DNA from: Alisma plantago-aquatica
Lineage: Eukaryota; Streptophyta; Magnoliopsida; Alismatales; Alismataceae
Direction of reading: 5' to 3'
Length of the DNA stretch: 64,000 nucleotides
NCBI GenBank assembly: GCA_963693085.1
Contig: OY856413.1
Location: forward strand, 102,436,801-102,500,800
In this document: positions 12,164 through 24,530 of the stretch, piece by piece
Position numbering within the stretch: the stretch's first letter is position 1
Layout: each line of letters starts with the position of its first letter
The notes under the pieces: generated by a model
Databases searched by the model: none
What the model saw: only the letters and a program-made list of their open reading frames with translations
What the model was told of the DNA's origin: nothing
Program-made: the position numbers and the translations under genes

Positions 12164-14165
12164 CTATATAGCACAGCTGACCACTGACCAGCCTGCTCTT
12201 CCAGCAGCCTGTCACCTTGCTTTCTACCTCTCAAGTGTGAACTTCCGCTTGGTTGCCACGTACGGAGCCGGTTTACCATAAACTTGTCAGCACAAATATT
12301 GTGGACAGCTGACGCTGTGCATAGATATATACTCACGACCGAAATTCCTCTCAGATGCCACGCTCTTTCTTGCCATCTTTTTTGGCGACACTTCATTACT
12401 TCGCTTCCATCTTTTGTAATTTGTTACCAAAATATGGAATGCCCATTGATTAGTTCTTTTGCTTATCTGTGTTATCTGTGTAATTCAAATACAACCATAC
12501 ATGTGCACTATCAGTATGTATGGTACAGAATTAGATTGAGGAGTACCATATGCTCTTCCTTAATTTTATTTTCGTTGCATTTTGGAGATAAAAATGATAA
12601 AAAATATGAACTTATTATGTATTTGTGATACCCCTTGAATCATAAAATGGAATGGGCTTTCCTATGTAACTGTATTTTTTTTTAATTGGATAATAGATGG
12701 ACATAAAGTACAATTTTGACACAAAAATTAACACAAGTCATGTGAATACAAAATATCACTACTCATTAGGACTAGAACAAATTTAGTAAATATGGAGGGA
12801 AATAACTATTCACAAATGACTATTTGAATTAAGATTCTTTTTCTCATGAAAATACTTTAGTGGAAATATTTTATTAGATGGAATGAAATTTTGGTAATAA
12901 AGTAATACTATGAAGACAAATGCTTTTTAGGTAAAGTTTTGTACTGAGGAAAATAATTTTTCAAAGTCAAATTCTCAAAAAACAAAATTAACTTTTTATA
13001 AAATCAAAGATTTGACAAATGAGATTAATTGGAGAAGCAAAATTTTAAATCGAGGAAATCATCTTTTGGAGGAAACTATATTCACTAATGGAAATAAAAG
13101 TTTTACAAAGTATTTCCTTTTTAGTGTAACATATACACAGCTTGGAATTTCGTATTGGATTTCCTTCTTAGTTGAAGTTGCAAGTCCAATAAAGAAATAA
13201 AATTGTTAGCAACAAAATATATTTTAGGAGTGAAGTTAAGAAAGAAATATTACAAAATAAAAATATATTTTCAGTGTTAAAATAATTAGAAATACCACAA
13301 ATATAACATTTAAGTTAACATTAACATGGTTTATTACATATATTTTATATACAATGCTTTAACATAAATGATATTATATTATGTTAATTTTAGTTATAGT
13401 TCACTTGCTTAGCACGTGTATTCCGCTAGTGTTTCTTAAATGGAACTGAACAGTGCCGTGCCTTTTCTTTTTTCCGGCTTATTGGCAACGTTGTCCTTGT
13501 ATTTGTGGTGCCTTTTTGGTGTTTCTTGACATGTGATTGTTCTTGTATCTTCTAGCCTAAACACCATGCAATGAACTTTTTCGCTTTGCGGTCTTACATG
13601 AAGTTGATACGACGCGGGGCTTAGTCTTAAAATATGACGCGTTTGGTTGAGCATCTAACCGTACCTGCATGGATTTTATGTGAGCGGCCCCTTGATAGAA
13701 TAAAGTGGGGTTAACTATGATACTACTGTACTAGTGCAAACCGGCATAGAACGGCAGAATATCCTATGACCCCAACCAAAACTGAACAAACGTGGCCCTA
13801 TCACTACTGCACCATGTTGACATTCTCTGTGTGTCCCATAATATGTTACGTGATTAGTAGACTTTGTGAAGGGAATGAATTCGTCGAGGGTGGTTCTCAT
13901 GATTATGGTTCCTCTTCCTGGTAGATAGAGGAAGACTTGCGCAAAAAAGTTATGGTCCTCTTTTCACATAATTTATCATTAAATTGCATCTAGTGGAGAA
14001 TTAAATAGGAGATAGATATTGATTCTTGATTGCATAGTACACCTCTATATTTTGTCTTCGAGTTCCATCTTCCTTTCTATGCCTAAAAATGCTTATGGCC
14101 ATTAAATATGAGAGATGATGAAATGCTCCTGATATGCCTGTCGTTGTTCTAGAGTTGGCTATAAT
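12164..14165. other. Intergenic AT-rich DNA
   Basis: About 2 kb without a supportable gene. 12,640-13,430 is strongly AT-rich, with T and A runs. 13,430-14,160 is more mixed and contains short open frames on the minus strand with no domain character. I see no terminal repeats or TSDs that would mark a mobile element. Confidence 0.6.
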
Positions 14166-14182
14166 TGTTGTTCATGTCACAT

Positions 14183-15037
14183 TTTTTTTAGAGCAAAACA
14201 GATTAAATACATCACTTAGCCATACGGCATCTACATAGAGAGAGAGAACAACCATCACAACATACAACGATCATGGACACACCCATAATCTTACAAAAAC
14301 TCATATTGGAATGCGAATAAGACATTTCTGCATTGATCTCTTTTCTTCGATGCTGAAATAAACAACTTTCCTTAAGAGATTCCTTCAACACGAGCATAGA
14401 TTTGCAGACAAAGGGCAGTCTAAGACCTGTGATCCAACGGGAGTTCACCTCTACACGCAGAGACATACAGTAAAGCAACATATCTAATATGAATCAAAAT
14501 CCGAGCTCTAGCCGAGACTAGAAGCAACGACACTCTCACGAAGGAGAGACACAAAACGTCGATGGAACGACGAGTAACAAACACCGATTAAACGGTGAGA
14601 AACCAGACTGAGTACAGCCACCGGCCAATAACAAACAACTAAACTAAAGTGCGAAAATGAAGAAGAAGATAGGGAGGAGGAGCCCGACGCCGTAGAACTT
14701 GGTAGCAGGAAGAGGATAGACAAACCGCTCACGCTTGGGGCACACCAAAACACCGCTTGGCCCCCAATCGCCGGCCAAAACCGAATAGCCTCTCACCAGC
14801 GCTACGGAAAAACAGGACCGGAAGGACCTGAAGCCCCAACGCTGGAGTCAAGGGGGTCCGCCGAGAGCCACGATTTGACGATGCCCGACTCATGTAGCCA
14901 GATCCTATGCGCCGCCGGGCGAGAAGAGGCCTAGGGGGAGCGAGGCAGCGCCCACCGGCGGCCGGAGCCCCCTCCCCCAAGCCAACCACCACACGCGGAG
15001 AAACCCTAGCCGCGACGCTCACGCCACAGCCCCCGCG
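14183..15037 (-). mobile_element. 855-bp non-LTR insertion with poly(A) and 17-bp TSD
   Basis: Perfect 17-bp direct repeats, TGTTGTTCATGTCACAT, flank the unit at 14,166-14,182 and 15,038-15,054. The left end carries a short T run (14,182-14,189), which is a poly(A) tail on the minus strand. The right half, which is the 5' end on the minus strand, is very GC-rich (about 14,690-15,037) against AT-rich surroundings. This is the signature of target-primed reverse transcription: a truncated LINE, a non-autonomous relative, or a retrocopied transcript. Three minus-strand open frames (81-97 codons) lie in it; the one starting MSVAARVSPRVVVGLGEG is Arg/Gly/Pro-rich and has no domain I recognise. Confidence 0.85.
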
Positions 15038-15054
15038 TGTTGTTCATGTCACAT

Positions 15055-17720
15055 GATCACAATAAGATGGTTGAAATGGAGTGCAACTGGACAAGATCAC
15101 ATGGTTGAAGTGGAGGAATGTAACTAGAGTAGAATGTGGCCATAACATCCCTCCCAGGTTGAAAATAATTTTTATAGAATATCTATACGGTCAACCATGC
15201 TACATTATAGTGAACGTCGAGCAATGAAAAAATAAGGCCTCAACAAGATAAATGTGCTCAAAATGCATGTGATTTAAAAGTCCTTATGAGTGTCGTGACT
15301 CTTATTCTTTAATTTTTTTTCACTACATGAAAAAGAAAGGATGGCTGATCACATAAGAAATATGCAATGATAAATGAACAAACCTTAGTGCATTTAGTTG
15401 AAGAACTTAAGAAAAATGCAAACACAATTTTTTTATTTATATAATAAGATAGATAATAGGAAAGTAATGAGATAACAAGTTTTCATATAATGATAGACTC
15501 AGTAGTCAATATATGACATCACCGATATTGAAATATTGACAAAACTGTTATTCAAGTAGTTATAGAAGGTATTCAAATATTAGTAGAATTTATATTCCAA
15601 AAATTAGAGAGATATTTTAGGAATGTGATGATAAAATTAAATGTAGATAACAAAGAAAATTGACACAATTTTCATGTAAATTTGCAAATGTGCCCTTGTG
15701 GTAGTGTCAATCATGCTTGCTGCATAAGGTTTTTGAAAACCTCTATCCATAACCTATACTGGCAACCAATGACTATCACGGAGTTTGAAACCTTCATTAG
15801 GAATCCAAAAACATCTATTAATTGCATTGTGGTAACTTCATCAACAATAAAATGCTTAACCACTAATCAAAATACTTCAATACCTTGCTCTATCTATGTG
15901 CTCTCTCTTTCTCTATCTTGTTGAGATGGCGGCAAGATCTAGCATAGTGTAGGATTGCTCACATTGTTGAGATCAATGAAACCCTTTGCATAGGTTGAAA
16001 TTTTCTCAACTATCAAATGGACACTATAGCAAGCATGGTTTTATGAACTGATGGACTTAAAGATGAAGACCATATTTCTTTATTTGGTTAAATTTCTTTG
16101 TACTTCATTTAATATAGAGACTTACAACTGGACATGTATGAATGGAAAATGGCTGGACATCAAGGAAACCGATGCTTTAGGAGAGTATGGAATTGTGACA
16201 AGCAAGATCAACGTTTATCTCAACACAAAATAAAGATGAATCAAAGAAGACTAACTAATTTGGCTTAGAAACTAGGAATGAAACATAACCAATGGGTTTC
16301 ATCTACCTTTATGATGTCAAAGTCACCCTTTCAAGGTCATGTGGTGTAGATAAAATAGGCGTGCTACACAATATACACATGATAGGGAAGCTTATCACAT
16401 CATCAAACTCTAGTCACATGCGGCTCAACTATGGAATCTACATAGAAAACATACCCAATTTTAGGTCTTACAACTGGTATGGATATGTTGTCCACTACCT
16501 ACTCGATGGAATGTCTAACTTCAAGGAAAATGACTATAAAGGAAAACTGGTGGGAGATATGCAAATAATGTTGGTATGGTCTTAATCTTTAATATTTGTG
16601 TTGTTTATTTTCAATCAGGGTTCTAGAAAATACTCCATACCGGGCCATTTGAATATTTATAATGCTCCAGGTAACCCAAACCACTACATAAATACTAGTT
16701 TTGTTTCAAATGAAAACTTGGGTCATTTATCTTTGAATATTGGTCTCTAATGAAATGATACATGGTGCGCTTGATTCTAAATACTAGTTTCAAACGTACT
16801 AAATCTGGGTTCTATTAAAACAATATTGCCCCCCATACATTTACACTACATAGATATCATTTGAAAGGTTGGTGACTTCCCCAATGTGTGGTATGTAGAC
16901 TCATATCCATGGTACTCTTGCTCTAGAAGCACTAATGGATGATACAAGTTTTGTTGTCTGTGACAAAGTGGGTATGAAAAAGGATCCAGATTATGGTGGT
17001 GAAGTTAGGGATTTGTCTGATCTCCATGTGTTAGAACATGATCAAATCGAAGAAAATTTGAACCTAGCAATAAGGATTTCATATTTGTAAACCATGCAAT
17101 ACAAGTATAATAGAATGGATAAATCATTACTTACAAAATATTTGTACAATTGATAATGATTTGGGAAGAGTGCTCTCTAAACAAAAGAGAGGAAAGCTGA
17201 ACCTGCTTCTAAAGGTCTTAGAAGATGGCTCATCTTTTTATGAGTCTTGTAAGAGGAAGAGGAAGGAAATTTGATTCCATAAGAGGACATAACATTAGAA
17301 ACTGATCTTCCATAACAAGACCTCAATAATAACCCAATCCTCCATTAGAAGACCTCAAATAAAAGAATATTCCATACAAAGGCTTTCAAATTTTAAACGT
17401 TGACTATTATGGGTTGATGTTCATTCTAATGAACACCTAATGGATTTTGTTACCGATATTCCTCCTATTCCACATAGATTGATAATTCCAACACTTTCAT
17501 GTATATTTCCTTGCAAGTATCGGAGGATGCAAATAACAACAAGTATAATCATTTAAATGAGGAGGAGACAAAGAAGGAGGATCATGAGCAGTTTTGGTGA
17601 GGGAGTTAGGAGGATGAGTATAATGAAAATGAGGGATAATCCAAGAAGAAGATCCAAGAGGAAGAGAATGTGGAAAATAAGGAGGAAGAGTAAGAGGAAA
17701 AGAAGGAGGAAGAGGTTAAT
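15055..17720. other. Unassigned region, possibly decayed transposon
   Basis: No complete gene. The plus-strand frame at 16,292-16,585 (97 codons) ends with a stretch containing YNWYGYVVHYLLDGMSNFKE, loosely reminiscent of plant mobile-domain proteins carried by Mutator-like or CACTA elements. That resemblance is from memory and weak. It and the short plus-strand frames at 15,682-15,924 and 16,051-16,233 could be fragments of one degenerate coding sequence. No terminal inverted repeats were found. Confidence 0.3.
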
Positions 17721-17729
17721 GCACATAAG

Positions 17730-18242
17730 ATGGAGGATGAGGTCAACAATGAGGAGGATGAGGCCAATAATAAGGAAGAGGAGGTTACAGCCAACAAGAA
17801 TGAGCATGATGCCAACAAGAAGGAGGACACTGAATCTAACGAGAAGAAGGATGTTGAGGCCAAGGGGAAGCATGATGCTACGACCAAGAAGAAGGAGGAT
17901 GCTTTGGCCAAGAAAAAGGAGGATGTTGAGGCAAACAATAAGGAGGATCCTAAGGCCAATATGATGGAGGATGTTGAGGCAAAAATGGAGGAAGATATAG
18001 AAAAGAGGAAGGAGGATATTCAGGAAAAGAAGAAGGAGGATGTTGAGGCCAAGAAGGAGGATGATGAAGCCAAGAAGAAGGAGGATGTTGAGGCCAAGAA
18101 TAAGAAGGATGATAAGACCAATGTCCGTATGTATGCCCAAAGAGACAATCATATGATGATTGTAATGGTATATCTTGTAAATGATTTGATTAATAATAAT
18201 AAAGGCAATATTCATTTATATTTTTGTTCAATTATGAGATAA
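17730..18242 (+). CDS. Lys/Glu-rich low-complexity repeat ORF, function unknown
   Basis: A 170-codon frame opens with ATG. About 125 residues consist of degenerate repeats of the type KKKEDVEAKNKED, followed by an unrelated tail (NVRMYAQRDNHMMIVMVYLV). The DNA is a degenerate tandem array around 'gatgttgaggccaagaagaa' (about 17,800-18,115). It is predicted to be a highly charged coiled coil or disordered chain. The opposite strand is open too (Leu/Ile-rich, up to 220 codons), as expected from purine-only codons. It may be the C-terminal part of a transposon-borne gene that begins upstream, or a chance frame in a satellite-like repeat. Expression is unknown. Confidence 0.3.
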   Translation: MEDEVNNEEDEANNKEEEVTANKNEHDANKKEDTESNEKKDVEAKGKHDATTKKKEDALAKKKEDVEANNKEDPKANMMEDVEAKMEEDIEKRKEDIQEKKKEDVEAKKEDDEAKKKEDVEAKNKKDDKTNVRMYAQRDNHMMIVMVYLVNDLINNNKGNIHLYFCSIMR

Positions 18243-19551
18243 CGATGTAATATATTAAATGTCTAAAGAATGATGTTACTTGATGATGCATCTCTTGAGG
18301 TTGAGGACTTGAACCATGAGATCATCCAAATGATAAGAGTAAATATACTTTCTTGTTATGTCCCTAGTCAGATGTTATTGTGGAAGCTGATAGACTTTAA
18401 TAACACATAAGACTAGAGTGTGTCTTGGTTGATGATAGAATCTCATTAGTCATGATATGTGATATGAAACCAAACACATAGGTACTTGTTAGAGAACAAT
18501 GCATCAGACAAACCCACCTTGAGAGTGATGCATGGAAACTATGGACTGGTAGTTAGAATCAGCTCTCATAGTGATGGTAGAGATTGTGGTTCTTAGACTT
18601 GATATCACTATACTCATCACATGTGATTTGATATATTTTTGACATCATCCAATATGACCTTGAATAAGGGTTACCATAAAGGTGATGCTCGAATACATTG
18701 TGACACATGGGAAGGAGTATGAATGATGTAGATGGGATTTGTCCCTCCTAACAGAGTTGATATCACATCCACTTGATAAGAAAGACTAAAAGATAGATGG
18801 CCATACTCATGTGAATCAATATATGATATGCGTGCTCATATGAATCTCAGATAGTTTGCTCTAGTTCAAGGAACATGGATTGAATGTTGAAGATGATGAT
18901 GATTCCATGCCTTGAGTTCAATCTAGATATAAGAGACAAAGAAACTATACAATCACTATAACACTAATCACAAATTATAGGTTGAAGTTGTTCTCCAAAT
19001 TTTTACTTACTTGGGTAGAAATTATGTGTTGCTAGATACCACTCATTGCTTGTGATGTGATAAATTAGTGATTCACATTCACAACCAGCGTAACTTAGGA
19101 CCTATAGGGTCACACACATATGATATAGTTGGATTAGGAGTTTATTCATGAACATGGTTTAAACTTCATTACGAAAGTGTTATTCATTCAATTTAAACAA
19201 GATTGCCTGACAAAAATCTGAAATGACTGGTTCAACAAGTCAACGAATCAGTTCAAATGTATAAATTTACCAAGTTAGGTTGTGAACTGACCAGTTGGTT
19301 GATCAGTAAGATTGGATCAAGGATTGATGCTGATGTCATGTTGTGCATTAACCAAATATTTAAAGCTAATATGATTGCAAATAGGAAACATGGTGAATTG
19401 ATTATTTCAAGGGTTGAATCGATCGACTCACGTGTGAGCTGACCAGTTCGATCGTGAATCAAACGGTTCATGCTTTATAGGTTTCAGAAAATTCATGAAA
19501 TTTTGCCTCTTCAACTCTTAGGTGATATGGAATTTCTGACCCTGACCCTCC

Positions 19552-19558
19552 TATAAAT
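19552..19558 (+). promoter_or_regulatory. LTR TATA box (Copia element)
   Basis: TATAAAT in 'ccctcctataaatagagga', upstream of a C/T-rich stretch, fits the U3/R junction of a plant LTR reading to the right. Confidence 0.5.
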
Positions 19559-19898
19559 AGAGGAGTATTCGAGGATTTCACAACATACAACAATAATCTC
19601 TCACAATTTTTGTCTTCTCACAGTTGTGGTAACGTGAGAACCCAAGAAGGTCTCACCCATAAAATTGAGAGACAACAAGGGAGAGACAACAAGGAAGAGC
19701 AAGTTGATGCTAGCACGTTGACTACAAGGGACAACTCCTTCCTATCTGTTCCAAAAGAATGAAAATAGTTCTCAATGGTCCACATGGACTATGTAGAGGT
19801 GAGGAGGCCTTTTCCACCCGCTAGGAGGATGTCATGAACTGTAGTCAATGGTGATCCACCAAGAGGTAACCACATGCAACTTGAGAAAGAAGTACAGT

Positions 19899-22800
19899 GT
19901 TGTAAGGATAGTCGCTAAACTTTCTCTAGGACCAGGTATATGCCTTATTACTATAACGAACCTGCCTCTCGGTAACCCCCAATTAAGGGAAACCAAGAGG
20001 TCAGAGCCATTATACCAATAAATAGGATCAAAGGTTTGACAAATAATCAATAATAATTATAAAATTCTACCAAACTATACTGACAGTTGGAATAAAATAA
20101 AACTTTTCATACCTTTTAAAAACTTTGGATATCTAACTTCTATCCACAGCTTCAATCTATTCTAACTAATCCTCTTTGCACTTTAAATCTTATTTTCATA
20201 ATATGCCACTTTACTATTTGTCCTTTTCCATATTGTACCTAAAACGCCGACAAAAAAAATTTCGGTCAGCATAAATGAATATGTCGATATGTGGGGACAA
20301 CCAAAATTTCACATATATGGCTAACAATCTAAATATCACAATCAAGTTAATTAACAAGCCAATTTATGCTTTCAATGTGACATTCTCCACCGCTTTTGCC
20401 CTAATCCTGGAATACCCTCCTTAGGGTTTCTCTATTGCCATTGACTTAAGGCCACCTTCTCCATCCTGAGCTTGGTGCCTGGGGTCACCTCTCATGGTGC
20501 CCATTGGTCATGCAATATCATAAGGCCACCTTCTCTATCCTGAGCTTGGTGCCTGGGGTCACCTCTCATGGTGCCCATGGGTCTTCCCTCTTGGGCTTGA
20601 CCTCATTGCATCTTACATCAGGGTGGCATGTAGGTGCGAGAATACACACTTATATCTTAATTGTGATAATCATATTGACTTTATGATTTGTATATACAAA
20701 CATCCAAACAGATAGGTTGCATTCAATTCAATTAAACACCTGAGCAATCTCCATGAAACTAAAGCGGTTAACCATAAATAACCACATACCTGTCCAGTTG
20801 AATCAACAAGCTACTAATAATCCAAGCAAGAAAGTATTCGGGGCAAGCAAGCAATTCACATAAGCAAGGATCCTAAAATAACCATATAATCTACTCACTA
20901 CTCATATTATCAAGATCTATACAATCAAACTTACTTCCTAGGGTTTTCTACTTTCTTTTAGGGTTTTACTTGCAATTAGGGTTTCATTATCACTTTTGCT
21001 ACTACAACCCTAAAACAGTAAAACTACTCATAAACCCTAATTAACTTGTCCTATTTCTCCTAACAGGCTTAGGATCAACATATATCAACATATTTCCAAA
21101 TAATACAAATTATTCAAGTTAATTACCTTTTTTACCATAGATTAGGGTTTCTATATGCATTATCATGAATTCATGGATTAAAACTCTAAAACAAGCGAAA
21201 CATTATCTAAATCAGATTCGAACCTCACTTTATGTCTCAATGGGTTATTAATACTCAAATTAACCCATTAAACATTTTAGATTTGATTTCTAATCATCAT
21301 TAGGGTTTTATCATTGCTTAATGCATAATCAAGGTTAACTTAAAGCACTTTTATAGCTACGATCAGATTCAGGCTATGAAAATATTTTTAATGGATTACT
21401 TACAATCTCCTAATCAATTTTCATATATAACTTTCTTTCATATGAACTACCAATAATTAATTAAATTTTTTGCAAAAAAACATACCTATGGACCAATGGC
21501 AACGCACCACATGTCTTTTGCATTGCATTTAATCCTTTCTAGCGCTAGATCGCAGATCCCCGCTTGGATCCAGCTAACCCGGTACCTGGGTCCTGCCGAA
21601 TCATCTTCCTTGCAGATGGGGGGTTGCGTTCCCCTGTTTCCTCTACAAAATAGAGGACGGAGACAGTGGCTGGGCGGCGACCACCTAGCCTACCGCGACG
21701 CCTCCTTGGGGCTGAAACAGTTGCGCCCTCGCTGCCTCTGCTCGTGGGGTACTGCCACACAGAATCTTCCCTAGACTTGCGACTGTAAGACCTCTCTACA
21801 TCACCTACACCTCGCCCATGGCCACCTACGTGAGCAGCAGCCAGGCCGGTCAATTGCGAACTTGACTCCCGTTTCAACGCTCGAAACTTCTCGACTTCTT
21901 CTTGCGAACTCGACAATAGGTTTAGGGATATTGCACAAGGTTTGTAGCCCCTCCCTTATATAGGGGATATCAACCTATGATTCCCCCCAATTTGAGGGAA
22001 TCCCATACAGAGTAGGAAAGGCCTTCAATCCTAGGTCGGTTGGAAGGGGAACTTGCTCTCGAAGCCATCGAGACTATCTCCAATCCCGCCCAACGATCGT
22101 ACATCAAGAGAATCCAAATCGAACCAGACTGTGCCTATTCCCGATTCTTCTCAACTAGGCGATGAGCAACCATCGTTGGATCTGGGATCAATGGCTATTA
22201 AGCCTCGCGCCAAGAACAAGGTTTCAGATAAATGTGACATTTAGTTTGATTTAAAGATTATCACCTCCCTTTAGGATAATTTGTAAAATCCATAACTCTT
22301 AAACCGTATATCCTTTTGATCCCAAATTTTATGGAAAAGTCTGTGATGACTTAATCCACGTGTGTACCAAATTTGTGTCCTAAATTCTAAAGGAAAACAA
22401 CATTATCCTCATATACAAGTTATCCTTAAATAAAGCTTATTGAATTGATATTTTCTCTTTCTTAGTGCATTATCTTGGTAACTTGTACTCCTTGGACCCC
22501 AAGAAATCCTAAGATTTCGAAATCCTTTTTGAAGGATGCTTATTATCCTTCTAGATGTATCTACAATCTTCATTTCTCATTATCTTACTTATTTCTTTAT
22601 TAAAAGATTTCTTTTGAAGGATTTCTCTTTATCTTTTATTTCCTTTCCCTCTTTTCTTATTTCTTTCATTAGAAATCACATATAAATGAAATTTACTCAA
22701 TTGTGACCATTAATGCCACTTTCTAGATATTTCCATATATTTTCATCAATACTTTGCTTAATATTCATTATCTTGTATATTTTTCTAATATTTGGACTTT

Positions 22801-22982
22801 TCTTCTCTTTTATATCCATTATTGGATTAACATAATAGTAGGAATCACAAAATTCCTATCCAAAGGGATATTTGCAAAGAAATCCATCTTTTGAATCAAA
22901 GCATAAAACCTTTTCAATTAAGTCCATATTCATAAAATCATTACATTTCAATTATGAAAACATATGCAAAATTGAGGTTGTA
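19899..22982. mobile_element. Putative 3-kb solo LTR or LTR-like insertion
   Basis: This AT-rich block with a GC-rich island (about 21,490-22,240) separates the two parts of the Copia LTR. Its layout and some phrases ('acctaaaacgccgacaa' near 20,240 against 'acctaaaacaccgacaag' near 62,205) recall the 3.1-kb LTR of element B. It may therefore be a diverged solo LTR of that superfamily, probably on the minus strand. ACAGT occurs at 19,894-19,898 and 22,983-22,987 as a possible TSD, but the ends are not TG...CA, so the borders are provisional. Confidence 0.35.
20447..20583. repeat. 74-bp tandem duplication
   Basis: Units beginning at 20,447 and 20,521 both read 'taaggccaccttct.tatcct' through 'gcctggggtcacctctcatg' with one or two differences. 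The second unit is cut short near 20,583. Confidence 0.9.
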
Positions 22983-23099
22983 ACAGTTACCTTCCTTCTT
23001 AATCTATAGTTGTTGATGCAATCTAATGTCTAAGGGGAATATGACAAGTAATTTTTTATTTATTTCCGCTATCATATCTGTAGCCATATTTCCCTACAG

Positions 23100-23112
23100 T
23101 GGTATTAAAGCC
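23100..23112 (+). promoter_or_regulatory. Primer-binding site of the Copia element
   Basis: TGGTATTAAAGCC, one base after the LTR end, matches the usual TGGTATCAGAGCC complement of initiator tRNA-Met apart from two transitions. It sets the element on the plus strand. Confidence 0.75.
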
Positions 23113-24521
23113 ACATCAATTTACTATGTTATGAGATTTAATCAATATGATTGAGTTTTTGTTTTATCATTTATTTATTACATGTGATGTGAGTATTTAA
23201 ATGATTAATGTGAATACTCGATTAAATACCACATAAGATCCATATATATAAATGATATGATTTGTATGAAATTTATATGTGTGACCCTAAAATGTGTTTT
23301 GATGGTGGATGTAAGCCTGGTTATGGCTAATAACCCTTGAATTTTTGTGCATAGTTGGATGGTTTTCATTCCTATTTATAACTCAGTTTGCATACCGAGC
23401 CTCTCTTCTACTTTTACATATATAAAAGTATTAATACTTTCCTTCCTATGCTCTCCTTGAATGTAACTTGAGGTTTTCCTATTACAATGTAATAAGTTAA
23501 TTAGGAGTAGGATATTTTTATTTCCAATTATGGCAAAAGAAGGTGTTACGCACGAGACCAACCGACAAACTCAAAAGTCAAACCGATCGAATGGAGGACC
23601 GAGGAGGTCAGGTGATAGGAGGAGCCAACTGATTGGCTGGTGGCCCAATCGATCGACTGGAGGTGTCCAGATGTTGCATGAATTGGAGACCAGTCGATCG
23701 ATCCAAGCGACCAACTGGCTGACCAAGATGCCAACCGATTGGTTCAAGAGTTGAATCAATTGACACGGACCGGTTCCAGCACAGAGCTTCATCAACAACA
23801 TGTTGCTACATATGATGTGAACCTCAGGTGGTAGTAATTCCTGGTGTCTCCAAGGAATTACATTAGTATGGCCATAATTATCACTCATATTTTATAACTG
23901 CATGTTTTGTTTGTGGATATAATATGTATATGATACATATTATTAGTATGTGGTGATTATATATTATATGTATAAATACAAAATCTCTCAATGAATTATT
24001 AAGTCTTAGATGGTTCGTATAAGAAACACACATTAAAAAATTGATCAATTAAACGTGGGCACGCCAAGCGTGGTGCACTATCCATCTTGTGGAAGTGTCA
24101 TGGTAGTTATGTGGGCTTGCCAAGCAGGATGCATAGCTAACGTGTTGGCTTTTAGATTAGACTTAAATAGGTGACCTTAATGAGATCAAGTGCTTGGAAG
24201 CATGCAGATGACTATAGCAAGAATTTTTGCATATCATCTATCAAAGAATTGCATAATATGCAATTGGAAAAAGTTTCCTACCTTAAAAATTGGTTATAGA
24301 CGCTGGAATTGGCTGTGTGATAACTCAATTGTTTTAGATCTTGGCTTACTAGAAGGTTGTACGATGTAGTCTTCCAAATTGATATATGATATCTATCAAT
24401 ATGAATAGAATAGTGGGAGTCATAATTAACTAAAGGCCTAATTAAACATTGTAAAATTTGATTATAATCAAATCATATCAAAAGTGTTTTGACAAATTAC
24501 ATTTTTTCCATGTAGAATCAA
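23113..24521 (+). other. Untranslated leader of the Copia element
   Basis: Sequence between the primer-binding site and the gag start codon. It has no coding features. A patch at about 23,570-23,780 is rich in CGATCG-type motifs also seen in element A. The short frames on both strands there follow from that patch. Confidence 0.6.
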
Positions 24522-24530
24522 ATGACAACC
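24522..24530 (+). pseudogene. First three codons of Copia gag, cut off by element C
   Basis: ATG ACA ACC at 24,522-24,530 ends exactly at the CAACC TSD of element C. The reading frame resumes at 42,541, right after the second TSD copy, in the frame of the gag body. The start codon and gag are now 18 kb apart, so the element cannot express gag from its own start. Confidence 0.75.

Larger units (their letters stand above)
18281..23098 (+). mobile_element. Probable Copia 5' LTR, start unresolved, interrupted
   Basis: The right end is clear: '...tttccctaca' ends in CA at 23,097-23,098 and a primer-binding site follows. A TATA-like 'ctataaatag' at 19,551-19,560 fits an LTR promoter. Text at about 19,075-19,200 ('acctatagggtcacacaca') is of a kind I associate with Copia LTRs. 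The left end was not found; it may lie anywhere from about 18.3 to 19.0 kb. About 3 kb between 19.9 and 22.98 kb looks like a separate insertion. The element's gag resumes at 24,522. Confidence 0.5.

Noticed and set aside
17553..18215. 220-codon Leu/Ile-rich frame on the minus strand, resembling a membrane protein
   Set aside because: It is the complement of the Lys/Glu repeat array: purine-only codons read as Leu/Ile/Phe on the other strand. Its end codons are not gene-like.
19894..22987. ACAGT as a firm TSD for the 3-kb LTR-like block
   Set aside because: The implied ends are GTTGTA...GTTGTA rather than TG...CA, and a 5-bp match in AT-rich DNA is weak evidence. Kept only as provisional.
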